Assembly (NCBI GenBank): GCA_016864895.1
Contig: CP046107.1
Span: 372,001 to 436,000, forward strand
DNA from: Neisseriaceae bacterium
GTDB lineage: Bacteria > Pseudomonadota > Gammaproteobacteria > Burkholderiales > Neisseriaceae
Length of the DNA stretch: 64,000 bases
Direction of reading: 5' to 3'
Shown here: positions 8,369-17,115 of the stretch, piece by piece
How the letters are laid out: the number at the start of each line of letters is the position of its first letter
Numbering within the stretch: the stretch's first letter is position 1
Position numbers and translations under genes: made by a program
Notes under the pieces: model-generated
What the model saw: only the letters and a program-made list of their open reading frames with translations
Told to the model about the DNA's origin: nothing
The model's database searches: none

Positions 8369-9817
8369 TTATCTGACCGGTGATTTTAAATGCCAGTCTG
8401 AATTCTGTTGAATCTGATACCCAATATTTAAAATCTTTGCTTCATCAAAATAATTGCCAATTAATTGCACACCTACTGGCATGGTATCCTTAGTATATGG
8501 TGCTGGCAAACTCATCCCTGGTAATCCTGCTAAATTTAAAAACAAAGTATATATATCTGATAAATACATTTTGACTGGATCGTTCATCAATTCACCTATT
8601 TTAGGAGCAATTGATGGTGTAACGGGTGCAAGAATAGCATCACAAGTTCTAAATATTTCTTGTAAATCTTCCACAATTAAGTGTCTTATTTTTTGAGCTT
8701 TCACATAATAGTCATCATAATAACCATGTGATAGTACATAAGTACCTATCATGATTCTTCTCTTAACTTCAGAACCAAACCCCTCCGCACGAGTTTTGCT
8801 GTACATTTCCTCTAAATTCTCATAATGATCCGTTCGATAGCCATATCTTACACCATCATATCGCTGTAAATTCGAACTTGCTTCTGCTGAAGCCAATACA
8901 TAGTAAACAGGTATAGTAAATTTTGTCTTTGGTAAAGAAATATCTATAATTTTAGCACCTAAAGATTTTAACAGCTCAACTACTTCTAGTGTTGAAGAAG
9001 CTACTTCCCTATCCAACCCCTCTTGGAAAAATTCTCTAGGAATAGCTATTTTCATCCCCTTAACAGGTTGATTTAGATTTCTTGTATAATCCTCTTTTTC
9101 GTGTATTACACTAGTAGAGTCCCTTTTATCAAAAGCAATCATTTGGTTCAAAAGTAAAGCACAATCTTCCACAGTCTTTGCTATTGGCCCTGCCTGATCA
9201 AGACTAGAAGCATAAGCAACCATACCAAATCGAGAAACCAAACCATAAGTTGGTTTAATCCCTGTTACTCCACAGTAAGCAGAAGGTTGTCGAATCGAAC
9301 CTCCTGTATCACTACCCAAAGAAACAGGTGTTAATCGGGCAGCAACTGCTGCAGCTGAGCCGCCTGAAGAACCACCGGGTACTCTTTGCACATTCCAAGG
9401 ATTTAAAGTAGGTTTCCAATAAGAGGATTCTGTTGTAGAACCCATTGCAAACTCATCCATATTGGCACGACCAATTGGCACCATCCCTACATCATCCAAC
9501 CTTTGCACCACAGTTGCTGTATAAGGTGCGACAAAATTGTTTAAAATTTTTGAAGCACAAGTTGTTCTCCATCCCAGATGACAGAATAAGTCTTTATAAA
9601 CAATAGGAATCCCTGTTAACATACTTTTTTGACCAGAAGAAATTAATTCGTCAGCCTTTTTAGCTTGGTCTAAAGTTTTTTCTACATCGGTATAGATAAT
9701 GGCATTATATTGGTCATTTTTTTCTATCTCTTTTAAAAAATATTGTGCCAATTCTTGTGCTGAAATTTCTCTATTGGTTAATAATTGACTTAACTCTTTA
9801 ATTGTTTTGTTTTTCAT
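8369..9817 (-). CDS. gatA: Aspartyl/glutamyl-tRNA amidotransferase subunit A
   Basis: A 482-residue amidase that releases ammonia from glutamine for the GatB active site. The amidase signature is intact: catalytic Lys in GIPIVYKDLF, GGSSGGSAAAVAAR, and the cis-Ser/Ser pair in SLGSDTGGSIRQPSAYCG. The C-terminal LPAPYTKDTMPVGVQLIG is typical of GatA. It is flanked by gatC upstream and gatB downstream on the same strand, with short gaps consistent with one operon. Confidence 0.97.
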   Translation of the reverse strand: MKNKTIKELSQLLTNREISAQELAQYFLKEIEKNDQYNAIIYTDVEKTLDQAKKADELISSGQKSMLTGIPIVYKDLFCHLGWRTTCASKILNNFVAPYTATVVQRLDDVGMVPIGRANMDEFAMGSTTESSYWKPTLNPWNVQRVPGGSSGGSAAAVAARLTPVSLGSDTGGSIRQPSAYCGVTGIKPTYGLVSRFGMVAYASSLDQAGPIAKTVEDCALLLNQMIAFDKRDSTSVIHEKEDYTRNLNQPVKGMKIAIPREFFQEGLDREVASSTLEVVELLKSLGAKIIDISLPKTKFTIPVYYVLASAEASSNLQRYDGVRYGYRTDHYENLEEMYSKTRAEGFGSEVKRRIMIGTYVLSHGYYDDYYVKAQKIRHLIVEDLQEIFRTCDAILAPVTPSIAPKIGELMNDPVKMYLSDIYTLFLNLAGLPGMSLPAPYTKDTMPVGVQLIGNYFDEAKILNIGYQIQQNSDWHLKSPVR

Positions 9818-9843
9818 AATTCTCTCTAAATTGACAACTGGTA

Positions 9844-10140
9844 TTACTCAATTACTTTCGATACTGTATAAAATCCATGTTTGACTTCAGGTGCTAATGA
9901 TTGAAATAATTCTCGTTGATTATGTTCTGTTACTTCATCTTCCCTTAACAGTTGATGGGTATGGTGATGATTAAAAATCATAACTTTTTGCATATCAATA
10001 GTTTCATCAATCGCTCGCATCTCCTGGATCAAATCAAAAACATGATTTAACTCATCTTGAATAACCTCTTCTTCATGTTCCGTCAAATATAAGCGAGCTA
10101 ACCTAGCCAACTTCTTGATATCATTTCTTTCTAAATTCAT
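9844..10140 (-). CDS. gatC: Aspartyl/glutamyl-tRNA amidotransferase subunit C
   Basis: A 98-residue stabilising subunit that wraps around GatA-GatB. The start chosen is the ATG at 10140, giving MNLERNDIKKLARLARLYL, which matches the usual GatC opening; a GAGG ribosome site lies just upstream, whereas an ATG five codons earlier has none. It contains the expected helix pair (EEEVIQDELNHVFDLIQEM) and a C-terminal FQSLAPEVKHGFYTVSKVIE. It is first in the gatC-A-B operon. Confidence 0.92.
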   Translation of the reverse strand: MNLERNDIKKLARLARLYLTEHEEEVIQDELNHVFDLIQEMRAIDETIDMQKVMIFNHHHTHQLLREDEVTEHNQRELFQSLAPEVKHGFYTVSKVIE

Positions 10141-10834
10141 AATGAATAACCTCACTAAATGAGAAATAAATTAATCGACTATAACCAAGCCATTATAATC
10201 TAAAATGAAAAAATACATGTATGATTATCAAAATTTTACCGTTTTAAGATAATTTAAACTCAATCGAAGATGATATACCAAGAATATAAAAAAATATTAA
10301 ACATAACTAAATTTGTTGTATCCTTAAATAATAAAAACTTGTTGAATAGCTTTTGTTTTATTAGCTTTAAATTTCCTTTAAGAAAGAATTATCCACTTCA
10401 TTTGAGTACTTGATGAATCTCTAACGCCCTATCAGATAGCTTTTCTCATCTAATCTAAAAGTGTTTGCCCTAAAAATAGCTGATTTAATGCTCATAATCC
10501 AATTATTGTGCAATATAAATCCCAAATTTCTCTAACTCTCTGGATTTTATAACTTGTAGTCGATACCCTAATTGTGTTTTTGACCACCAATGCTTCACCT
10601 TACTTGATTGACTTTACCAAGCTTTAGAAATACGCCCATACCATAACTGGTTCACTTACTTCTAAGCAATATTATCTGAAGAAAAATTACATGAAATTAT
10701 AAGACTGATAAATAAATTATTCAAAATACAAATTGCCTAATTATAACAAATCCTTTACAATACGAGTGAATTTTTCTATTGTATTATCAATTTATAAAGT
10801 TCAATTTTTTAAAATATTTTTTGGAGTTGAGTCT
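10141..10834. other. Gene-poor spacer between gatC and rplU
   Basis: No convincing gene is seen. On the minus strand, around 10500-10610, there is a stretch of about 35 codons without a stop (reading KHWWSKTQLGYRLQVIK), then repeated stops; it could be an eroded gene but matches nothing recognised. The promoters for the divergent gatC and rplU transcripts must lie here. A GGAG ribosome site for rplU sits at about 10823. Confidence 0.5.
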
Positions 10835-11146
10835 ATGTATGCAGTCATAAAAACCGGTGGGAAACAATACAAAGTTACACCAGGCGAAAAATTAAAAATA
10901 GAACAGATATCTGCAGAACTTGACAGCCAAATCATACTTGATAAGGTATTGATGACAGCTGATGGTGATGCAATAAAGGTAGGCACCCCTTTTCTGAAAG
11001 ATGTCACTATAAAAGCAACAGTATTAGGCCATGGTCGTCATGAAAAGATCCGTATTTTCAAAATGCGTCGTCGTAAACATTATCAAAAAAGACAAGGCCA
11101 TCGCCAAAATTTTACTGAAATTCGTATCGATACAATTAACCAATAA
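10835..11146 (+). CDS. rplU: 50S ribosomal protein L21
   Basis: A 103-residue large-subunit protein starting [20 protein letters not shown], the family hallmark. The ATG at 10835 is preceded by a TTGGAG ribosome site; upstream in-frame codons are not coding. The C-terminal part, [21 protein letters not shown], is the basic rRNA-binding tail signature. It is followed by rpmA after 10 bases, the universal rplU-rpmA pair. Confidence 0.97.
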   Translation: MYAVIKTGGKQYKVTPGEKLKIEQISAELDSQIILDKVLMTADGDAIKVGTPFLKDVTIKATVLGHGRHEKIRIFKMRRRKHYQKRQGHRQNFTEIRIDTINQ

Positions 11147-11156
11147 GGAGTATTTT

Positions 11157-11423
11157 ATGGCATCTAAAAAAGCAGGCGGTAGTTCTAGAAACGGCCGTGA
11201 TTCAGAAGCAAAACGTTTAGGCGTAAAAGTTTTTGGTGGTCAACTTATTCCCGCTGGTTCTATTATCGTACGCCAACGTGGAACAAAATTTCACGCAGGT
11301 GAAAATGTAGGTATGGGGAAAGACCATACTCTATTTGCAAAAGTTAATGGTCAGGTAGAATTTACCGTTAAAGGTACTCTTAATCGCAAAACTGTTAGCG
11401 TCAAGCCTGTCGAAAAAAAATAA
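11157..11423 (+). CDS. rpmA: 50S ribosomal protein L27
   Basis: An 88-residue protein beginning [22 protein letters not shown], whose N-terminal tail reaches the peptidyl-transferase centre. The start at 11157 has a perfect AAGGAG site. The conserved [21 protein letters not shown] is present. It is the last gene of the rplU-rpmA transcript, followed by a hairpin terminator. Confidence 0.97.
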   Translation: MASKKAGGSSRNGRDSEAKRLGVKVFGGQLIPAGSIIVRQRGTKFHAGENVGMGKDHTLFAKVNGQVEFTVKGTLNRKTVSVKPVEKK

Positions 11424-11441
11424 ATCATTATTTAAAGTAAA

Positions 11442-11477
11442 AAGAGCCTGGTGATATTTATCAGGCTCTTCTTATTT
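11442..11477 (+). terminator. Rho-independent terminator after rpmA
   Basis: A perfect 9-bp stem (AAGAGCCTG at 11442-11450 with CAGGCTCTT at 11462-11470) with an 11-base loop is followed by CTTATTT. It ends the rplU-rpmA transcript. The T tract is modest. Confidence 0.75.
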
Positions 11478-11560
11478 GGACAAATCACTTTATTTATACT
11501 AAATTTTCAGTATAATTGAAGCTAATTTCTTAACCTTGAATCAATGAAAGAACCTAATCC

Positions 11561-12595
11561 ATGAATAAACCACTAGATTATAAAAGTGCAGGTGTTGATA
11601 TAGAAGCAGGCAATCGCTTAATCGAAAATATTAAACCTTTTGCAAAAAAAACAATGCGCCCAGAAGTGCTAACTGGATTAGGTGGTTTTGGCGCACTTTT
11701 TGAAATTGGCCAAAACTATAAAAATCCAGTTTTAGTTTCAGGAACTGATGGTGTAGGAACAAAACTAAAACTGGCTTTTCAATGGAATAGTCATGAGTCC
11801 ATCGGTATAGATTTAGTTGCAATGAGTGTTAACGATATTCTGGTACAAGGTGCAGAACCTCTATTTTTTTTAGACTATTTTGCATGTGGACAACTTAATG
11901 TAGATCAAGCTACTAAGGTTATCAAAGGCATCGCTAAAGGATGCGAAATTTCTAATTGTGCTTTAATCGGAGGGGAAACCGCAGAAATGCCTGGTATGTA
12001 TGCTGGGGGAGAATACGATCTGGCAGGCTTCTCTGTTGGAATCGTAGAGAAAGATCTTATCATTAATGGTCACAATATTGAAGAATCTGATCTGGTTTTA
12101 GGTTTAGCATCCAGTGGTGCTCATTCCAATGGTTATTCTCTAATACGTAAAATTCTTGAACAAGAGGATCCAAATATAAATACTTCTTTTGATAATGGAA
12201 AATCTTTAAAGGAAGTTATATTAGAGCCCACCAAAATCTATGTTGACTCTATTTTGAATACTATGAAACAAGTTCCCATTAAAGGAATAGCCCATATTAC
12301 TGGTGGCGGCTTATTGGAAAATATTCCTAGAATTCTACCCAAACACACCAAAGTAGTATTACATCGAGATACTTGGCAAATGCCAAAATTATTTACTTGG
12401 CTACAAGATGCAGGCAATATTCGAACACAGGAGTTGTATCGTACTTTCAATTGTGGTATCGGTATGATCGTTATAGTCAACAAAGAAGACGAAAAAGAAG
12501 CTGTAAAGACATTGAAAAATTCAGGTGAAACGGTCTTCACTCTAGGCGAAGTTCAACTTCGAAACAATAATGAACAACAAACCTTGATTGTTTAA
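11561..12595 (+). CDS. purM: Phosphoribosylformylglycinamidine cyclo-ligase (AIR synthetase)
   Basis: A 344-residue enzyme of purine synthesis that closes FGAM to AIR with ATP. Conserved features are [15 protein letters not shown] at the N-terminus, [52 protein letters not shown], and [17 protein letters not shown]. The length is the family norm. It stands alone between the rpmA terminator and the convergent cutA gene, whose stop is 17 bases away. Confidence 0.97.
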   Translation: MNKPLDYKSAGVDIEAGNRLIENIKPFAKKTMRPEVLTGLGGFGALFEIGQNYKNPVLVSGTDGVGTKLKLAFQWNSHESIGIDLVAMSVNDILVQGAEPLFFLDYFACGQLNVDQATKVIKGIAKGCEISNCALIGGETAEMPGMYAGGEYDLAGFSVGIVEKDLIINGHNIEESDLVLGLASSGAHSNGYSLIRKILEQEDPNINTSFDNGKSLKEVILEPTKIYVDSILNTMKQVPIKGIAHITGGGLLENIPRILPKHTKVVLHRDTWQMPKLFTWLQDAGNIRTQELYRTFNCGIGMIVIVNKEDEKEAVKTLKNSGETVFTLGEVQLRNNNEQQTLIV

Positions 12596-12612
12596 TACCA
12601 TTCAATGGACTT

Positions 12613-12936
12613 TTAAGAAACAACGCTTATTTGTTTCATCGCCCAATCTAAGTATGCACGATTACAGTCTTCTGCTCTAAAACTAATAATCTCTGGTATT
12701 TTATAAGGGTGATTATCTTGTAAAAAAGCTTTTAGGATATCTAAATTATCAGGAATAGTTTTAATAAGCATTAAATATTCACATTGCTGCTCCATCTTAT
12801 CTTGCCATACATAATGTGAACACACAGGAGAGGATATACTTACACAACATGCTAATTTATCCCTAACCATTCTTTTCGCTAATTTATTGGCTTTTTTTTC
12901 ATTATCAATGCTGGTCATAACAATTAATAATTCCAT
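12613..12936 (-). CDS. cutA: Divalent cation tolerance protein CutA
   Basis: A 107-residue small trimeric protein of the CutA1 family, linked to copper tolerance in Escherichia coli though its molecular role is unclear. It has the conserved ACCVSISSPVCSHYVWQDKMEQ segment and the closing HPYKIPEIISFRAEDCNRAYLDW. It follows glnS on the same strand after 72 bases and converges with purM. Confidence 0.9.
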   Translation of the reverse strand: MELLIVMTSIDNEKKANKLAKRMVRDKLACCVSISSPVCSHYVWQDKMEQQCEYLMLIKTIPDNLDILKAFLQDNHPYKIPEIISFRAEDCNRAYLDWAMKQISVVS

Positions 12937-13008
12937 AATTAGTCTTCATCTATGTTTTAGTATTTTGGGTTTACAATGCTTATCTTGTTTGTTTTGTCTT
13001 ATTGGTTA

Positions 13009-14685
13009 TTATTTTGACCAAGTATCCTTTAATGTCACCGTACGATTAAACACAGGTTTCTCTTCTGTATGATCGTAACGATCAGTGACAAAATATCCAA
13101 GTCTTTCAAACTGCCATCTTGACTCTTTAGGTAATTCATTGACTATTTTTTCTGCTCTTGCCTGAATAGTCCTGACTGAATCTGGATTAATAAATTCACA
13201 AAAATCAATTTCATTTCCATTTTCATCTTTAACCATATCAGGACGTGCTACAGTAAATAATCGGTCATACAACCGAACTTCTATTGGACTAGACAAATCT
13301 TCTGATATCCAGTGAATAACTCCTTTTACTTTCCTACCCTCTGGTTTTTTTCCCAAAGTATTGTAGTCAACACGACATCTTAATTCCACTACATGACCCA
13401 TATCATCCTGAATCACCTCTTCACATTTAATCACATAACTATAACGCAATCTAACCTCTCCGCCCAACGTTAGACGCTGCCATTTAGGAGGTGGTTCTAA
13501 AGTAAAATCATCTCGTTCTATATAAATGATTCTACTGATTTTTACCTCTCTTTGACCCATTTCAGGCATCTGAGGGTGGTAAGGTACGTCTCTGGATTGT
13601 GTCAGAAATTCATCATAATTAATCAAATCAATTTTAATGGGATTCAGTACTGCCATCATACGAGGTGCAGTTTTTTCTAAATCATCTCGTATCGCTCCCT
13701 CTAAAATACTCAAATCTACCATATTTTCGCTTTTGGAAATTCCAATTCTTTTACAAAATAACTGAATACCTTCAGGCGTATAACCACGTCTTCTCATACC
13801 GGCAATCGTTGGCATTCTTGGATCATCCCAATCTGATACATAATTCTCAATTACTAAACGATTTAATTTGCGCTTAGACGTAACAGTATATAATAATTCC
13901 AAACGAGAAAATTCATATTGACGGGGTTTTGGCTCAATATCTAATTTTTCTAAAATCCAATCATACAAAGGCCTATGATCTTCAAATTCCAAAGTACACA
14001 ATGAATGAGTGATTTCTTCTAGTGCATCAGAAAGGCAATGAGTATAATCATACATTGGATAAATACACCATTTATCTCCGGTGCGATGATGTCTTGCCCT
14101 TCTAATACGATAAATAATTGGATCACGCATATTAATATTACTAGAAGACATATCTATCTTTAAACGAAGGGTTCGCGTACCATCCTCGAACTCACCCTGA
14201 CGCATGCGTCTAAACAGATCAAGATTCTCTTTTAAGTCTCTAGATCTATAAGGACTTTCTCTTCCAGATTCCTTTAGCGTCCCCCGATAATCTCGTATCT
14301 CCTCTATAGACAAATCGTCCACGTAGGCTAACCCCTTTTGAATTAAAATTTCTGCATATTCATACAACTTCTCAAAATAATTAGAAGCATATCTTGGTTC
14401 TCCATCCCAATGGAAACCTAACCAACAGATATCTTCCTGGATCGAATATACATATACCTCAGATTCTTTTTCTGGATTTGTATCATCAAAGCGTAAATGG
14501 CATATCCCCTCATATATAAAAGCCATACCAAAGTTTAAACAAAGACTCTTAGCATGCCCTATATGCAAATAACCATTAGGCTCAGGTGGAAAACGTGTGA
14601 TAATTTTTTGATGTTTATTGCTTACCAAATCTTCTTCAATAATTGTTCTAATAAAATGGTTATCCGCAAAACTTTCTTTGTGCAT
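13009..14685 (-). CDS. glnS: Glutaminyl-tRNA synthetase
   Basis: A 558-residue class I synthetase charging tRNA-Gln. The HIGH-type motif is [14 protein letters not shown] (about residues 35-48) and the KMSKS-type loop is [10 protein letters not shown] near residue 267. The C-terminal anticodon-binding beta barrels are complete, with [14 protein letters not shown] [11 protein letters not shown] and a final [10 protein letters not shown] GlnRS alongside GatCAB is the pattern seen in Neisseria. Length is normal. Confidence 0.97.
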   Translation of the reverse strand: MHKESFADNHFIRTIIEEDLVSNKHQKIITRFPPEPNGYLHIGHAKSLCLNFGMAFIYEGICHLRFDDTNPEKESEVYVYSIQEDICWLGFHWDGEPRYASNYFEKLYEYAEILIQKGLAYVDDLSIEEIRDYRGTLKESGRESPYRSRDLKENLDLFRRMRQGEFEDGTRTLRLKIDMSSSNINMRDPIIYRIRRARHHRTGDKWCIYPMYDYTHCLSDALEEITHSLCTLEFEDHRPLYDWILEKLDIEPKPRQYEFSRLELLYTVTSKRKLNRLVIENYVSDWDDPRMPTIAGMRRRGYTPEGIQLFCKRIGISKSENMVDLSILEGAIRDDLEKTAPRMMAVLNPIKIDLINYDEFLTQSRDVPYHPQMPEMGQREVKISRIIYIERDDFTLEPPPKWQRLTLGGEVRLRYSYVIKCEEVIQDDMGHVVELRCRVDYNTLGKKPEGRKVKGVIHWISEDLSSPIEVRLYDRLFTVARPDMVKDENGNEIDFCEFINPDSVRTIQARAEKIVNELPKESRWQFERLGYFVTDRYDHTEEKPVFNRTVTLKDTWSK

Positions 14686-14960
14686 AAATTTACCTATTAT
14701 TTTTAGAATAAATACTAATTAACCAAATTGTACCATAATTAGTAACACAGTTACCTATAAGTGTAGGTTCATCATACATCCTAAAAACTAAAATTGAAAC
14801 TTTGATTAAAATTGAAAATTTTATTAGTAATAATTTAAACCAAAGTAATTAAGTAAAGTGAAAAACTAGAACTTGTGGGGAATATTCACTAAATTATCTC
14901 AGTGAGAAAATTAAATATATTTAATAAGCTATTATTTTACTTATTTTTAAGAATAAACTT

Positions 14961-15812
14961 CTATTTTTTTAGGTATAACTCAGGATGAAGGAGCTTATCA
15001 TTTAAAATACACGTTACCTTTTCCCCCTCTCTAAGAGTAAATCTCTGAGCAACCTTATTAACAGAAATTATGTGATTTTTTGTACTTAAGCTTCTAGAGA
15101 TCAATAAAGTTTCTTCTCCTCTTTCATTCACATAATAAATATCAGGTACAACTTGATCCTTCCCAAAAACAAAAAATGTGTCAGCTCCATTATCATAAAC
15201 AGCATCAATTAATATTTGAGAATTAACACTCATCTTATAAGAAGAATTAGAGCTAACTTTTTTTTCTGCTTTCAACATCAAATAGCTAGGAGTATTTCTC
15301 GTCTGTACAGTTGGTTTTCTATCACGTACAAATGACTTATTACTTTCAGTTCCTAATTTAGTAACAACCACCGGTGGTTTACTACTGATACTCATATTTT
15401 TTTTATTAGATTCTGAAGTATTTTTGTTTCTTGGTGGATAATTAAACTTTAGAATAAAAGTCGGCTTCTTTTTACTATTGAGATAAACTTGAAAATAGTA
15501 ATCCCTTTTGTCTGTTACAACAGTCATATTCGTTGATTTAAGTTCTTTGGATATATTATTTTCTGTTGGTTTTATAAACAGTTTATTTTTAAATGGGCTA
15601 GCTTGCCAATTAGAGGTGTCTCCTACTGCTACGGCATTAATATTTTCAGCCCCAAATTCTATAGTTGTAGCATAACCTGCACTTGTATAGACCTCAACTA
15701 TTTGATTAGGGTAATAGTCAACTGTCACTATCCTATCATCAGAATGTGCAAAAGACTGAAAAACCAATAGCAACACAGTACTTATCCAAAATTTATACAT
15801 CTTTTTGTACAT
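14961..15812 (-). CDS. VirB9/TrbG-like outer-membrane ring protein at the end of the T6SS locus
   Basis: A 283-residue periplasmic protein with a signal peptide (cleavage likely near residue 24, before DDRIV). Both VirB9 domains are recognisable. The N-terminal domain has RIVTVDYYPNQIVEV, IEFGAENINAVAVGD, NKLFIKP and TNMTVVTDKRDYYF. A Ser/Lys-rich linker (about residues 125-195) leads to the C-terminal domain with AVYDNGADTFFVFG, PDIYYVNERGEE and QRFTLREGEKVTCILND. VirB9 proteins form the outer-membrane core of type IV systems with VirB7 and VirB10. No VirB10, VirB4 or relaxase is present; instead it ends a T6SS gene array, 48 bases after a small lipoprotein gene. The ATG at 15812 has an AGGAAAG site. 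A role in the T6SS envelope complex is inferred. Confidence 0.8.
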   Translation of the reverse strand: MYKKMYKFWISTVLLLVFQSFAHSDDRIVTVDYYPNQIVEVYTSAGYATTIEFGAENINAVAVGDTSNWQASPFKNKLFIKPTENNISKELKSTNMTVVTDKRDYYFQVYLNSKKKPTFILKFNYPPRNKNTSESNKKNMSISSKPPVVVTKLGTESNKSFVRDRKPTVQTRNTPSYLMLKAEKKVSSNSSYKMSVNSQILIDAVYDNGADTFFVFGKDQVVPDIYYVNERGEETLLISRSLSTKNHIISVNKVAQRFTLREGEKVTCILNDKLLHPELYLKK

Positions 15813-15860
15813 TTTTCTTTCCTATCAATCCATATTTATAAAATTTGACTATCGAGCGTA

Positions 15861-16004
15861 TCAAAAAACCATACTTAGATCATACTGATTAATATATTCA
15901 AAGTCACAAGCACATGGAGATCTAGAAACTACTGGTGACGATGAAGCACATGAACACATGAATACCATCAATAAAATGTATAAGACTATTTTTTTCATAT
16001 TCAT
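15861..16004 (-). CDS. Small VirB7-like lipoprotein
   Basis: A 47-residue open frame from the ATG at 16004 (or 45 residues from an in-frame ATG at 15998). It has a short charged start, a hydrophobic stretch (IVLYILLMVFM) and a lipobox at CSCAS, giving a mature lipoprotein of about 30 residues with two further cysteines (SPCACDFE). AGGAAAGG precedes the first ATG. VirB7 proteins are tiny lipoproteins of this kind that bind VirB9, in Agrobacterium through a disulfide. Position directly before the VirB9-like gene supports a partnership, but the sequence is too short for a family call. Confidence 0.6.
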   Translation of the reverse strand: MNMKKIVLYILLMVFMCSCASSSPVVSRSPCACDFEYINQYDLSMVF

Positions 16005-16111
16005 ACCTTTCCTAAACTGTAAGAATTCTCAAAGAAAACCCACCCAACTAACCAGATCTAGTTTTAACCCACCAGATATAGCCACATTTTCATAACTAAC
16101 CAAATTAGCTG

Positions 16112-16414
16112 TTATTTATTTTGAGAAGAATTATCTATTATTTTCTCAACATTGGATTTTATTCTATTCATTTGCGCCTCTCCCATTTGCTTAATATCCT
16201 CTCCTTTTTTCTTTATAATGTCCTCCTGAACCTTAACCTTTTTCAAATAATCCTTTGGTAAATGATCATATAAGTTTTTCATCTGATTTTCTAAGTCTTC
16301 ATTGACCTGTTTATTGACATCTGAAGTAAACTTTTCTGCATTCTTCCTGTGCTCTTCTTCATTTTGGTTTATATTTTGATTAATTTTTTGATCTAACTGA
16401 TTAATATCTTCCAT
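16112..16414 (-). CDS. Small charged helical protein of the T6SS locus, function unknown
   Basis: A 100-residue protein without a signal peptide, rich in Glu, Lys, Asn and Gln, and probably almost all alpha-helical or coiled coil (QKINQNINQNEEEHRKNAEKF, then long K/E helices). The only hydrophobic clusters are around NLYDHLPKDYLKKV. It has a near-perfect ribosome site (TAAGGAGGT) 5 bases before the ATG, stronger than that of the structural T6SS genes nearby, so high expression is likely. It is the third of three small genes between TssM and the VirB7/VirB9-like pair. No family is recognised; it could be a secreted substrate, a chaperone or a scaffold. Confidence 0.7.
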   Translation of the reverse strand: MEDINQLDQKINQNINQNEEEHRKNAEKFTSDVNKQVNEDLENQMKNLYDHLPKDYLKKVKVQEDIIKKKGEDIKQMGEAQMNRIKSNVEKIIDNSSQNK

Positions 16415-16443
16415 AATTACCTCCTTATATCTTATTTTCTGTA

Positions 16444-16824
16444 CTAAAATTTGACTGTCGGGATAACTTCTTTGAAAAAAGCAACGTCTTCTTTAGGGAA
16501 GCCTGTTGATATTTTCTCTCTCAAATCAGGGACAGGATCAGAAACAAAATCACTAGGTTTTTCATTAGCTTGCATTTTTTGAACTGCATTTTTATGCTCA
16601 AGTACATTTTCAAATATCGCATTAATAGAATTTAAAGCAGCTTTTTGTACAGATGTTATTTGCTCACCAATAAGTGAAGTAACGTCATCTGACGATAAAA
16701 CCATTTCAGGTATAGAATCAATCAAAGATTTTGATAGCCCTTTATGAGATTCTTTTGTTAATTTGTCAACTTCGCCTATCAAACTAGTAATTTTCTTATA
16801 ATCAATATTACTTACATCAGTCAT
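16444..16824 (-). CDS. Small phasin-like helical protein of the T6SS locus, function unknown
   Basis: A 126-residue soluble protein, helical by eye, with heptad-like hydrophobic spacing in residues 10-90 (ITSLIGEVDKLTKES, ITSVQKAALNSINAIFENVLEHK) and a proline-containing tail. It resembles phasin-type or amphipathic helical bundles in texture only. No signal peptide or membrane segment is present. The ribosome site AAGGAG is strong. Gaps to the neighbouring small genes are 29 and 40 bases, consistent with one transcript from tssM. It is not recognised as any core T6SS component. Confidence 0.7.
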   Translation of the reverse strand: MTDVSNIDYKKITSLIGEVDKLTKESHKGLSKSLIDSIPEMVLSSDDVTSLIGEQITSVQKAALNSINAIFENVLEHKNAVQKMQANEKPSDFVSDPVPDLREKISTGFPKEDVAFFKEVIPTVKF

Positions 16825-16864
16825 AACTCGCTCCTTTCATTATCTAGAATCACAGAAAAAAACC

Positions 16865-17074
16865 CTATTTCTTTGAAAAAATAGCTAAATTATCAATAAA
16901 CATTTTAGAATGAGCCTTTCTAAAATAGTCTGCAGTACTATTTTGAATTGAATCACTTTTAAAATTAATTGATGATAAACTAGAAACATAATTTGAACTA
17001 ACCTTACTATGAGAAGCATATGCTTCTTTATTCGATGAATTAACAGATTTAAGTAGATCTTGAGGATTAAACAT
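16865..17074 (-). CDS. Very small Ser/Asn-rich protein of the T6SS locus, function unknown
   Basis: A 69-residue protein rich in Ser, Asn and Lys (MFNPQDLLKSVNSSNKEAY), with no signal peptide or transmembrane segment. The N-terminal MFNPQDLL and the repeated Ser spacing suggest a short amphipathic helix followed by a flexible region. AGGAG lies 7 bases before the ATG at 17074. It starts 41 bases after tssM. It may be distantly related in style to the 126-residue neighbour, but no homology can be shown by eye. Confidence 0.6.
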   Translation of the reverse strand: MFNPQDLLKSVNSSNKEAYASHSKVSSNYVSSLSSINFKSDSIQNSTADYFRKAHSKMFIDNLAIFSKK

Positions 17075-17115
17075 AATTAAACACTCCTAAAAATTATCAA
17101 CATAGCATACAACCT

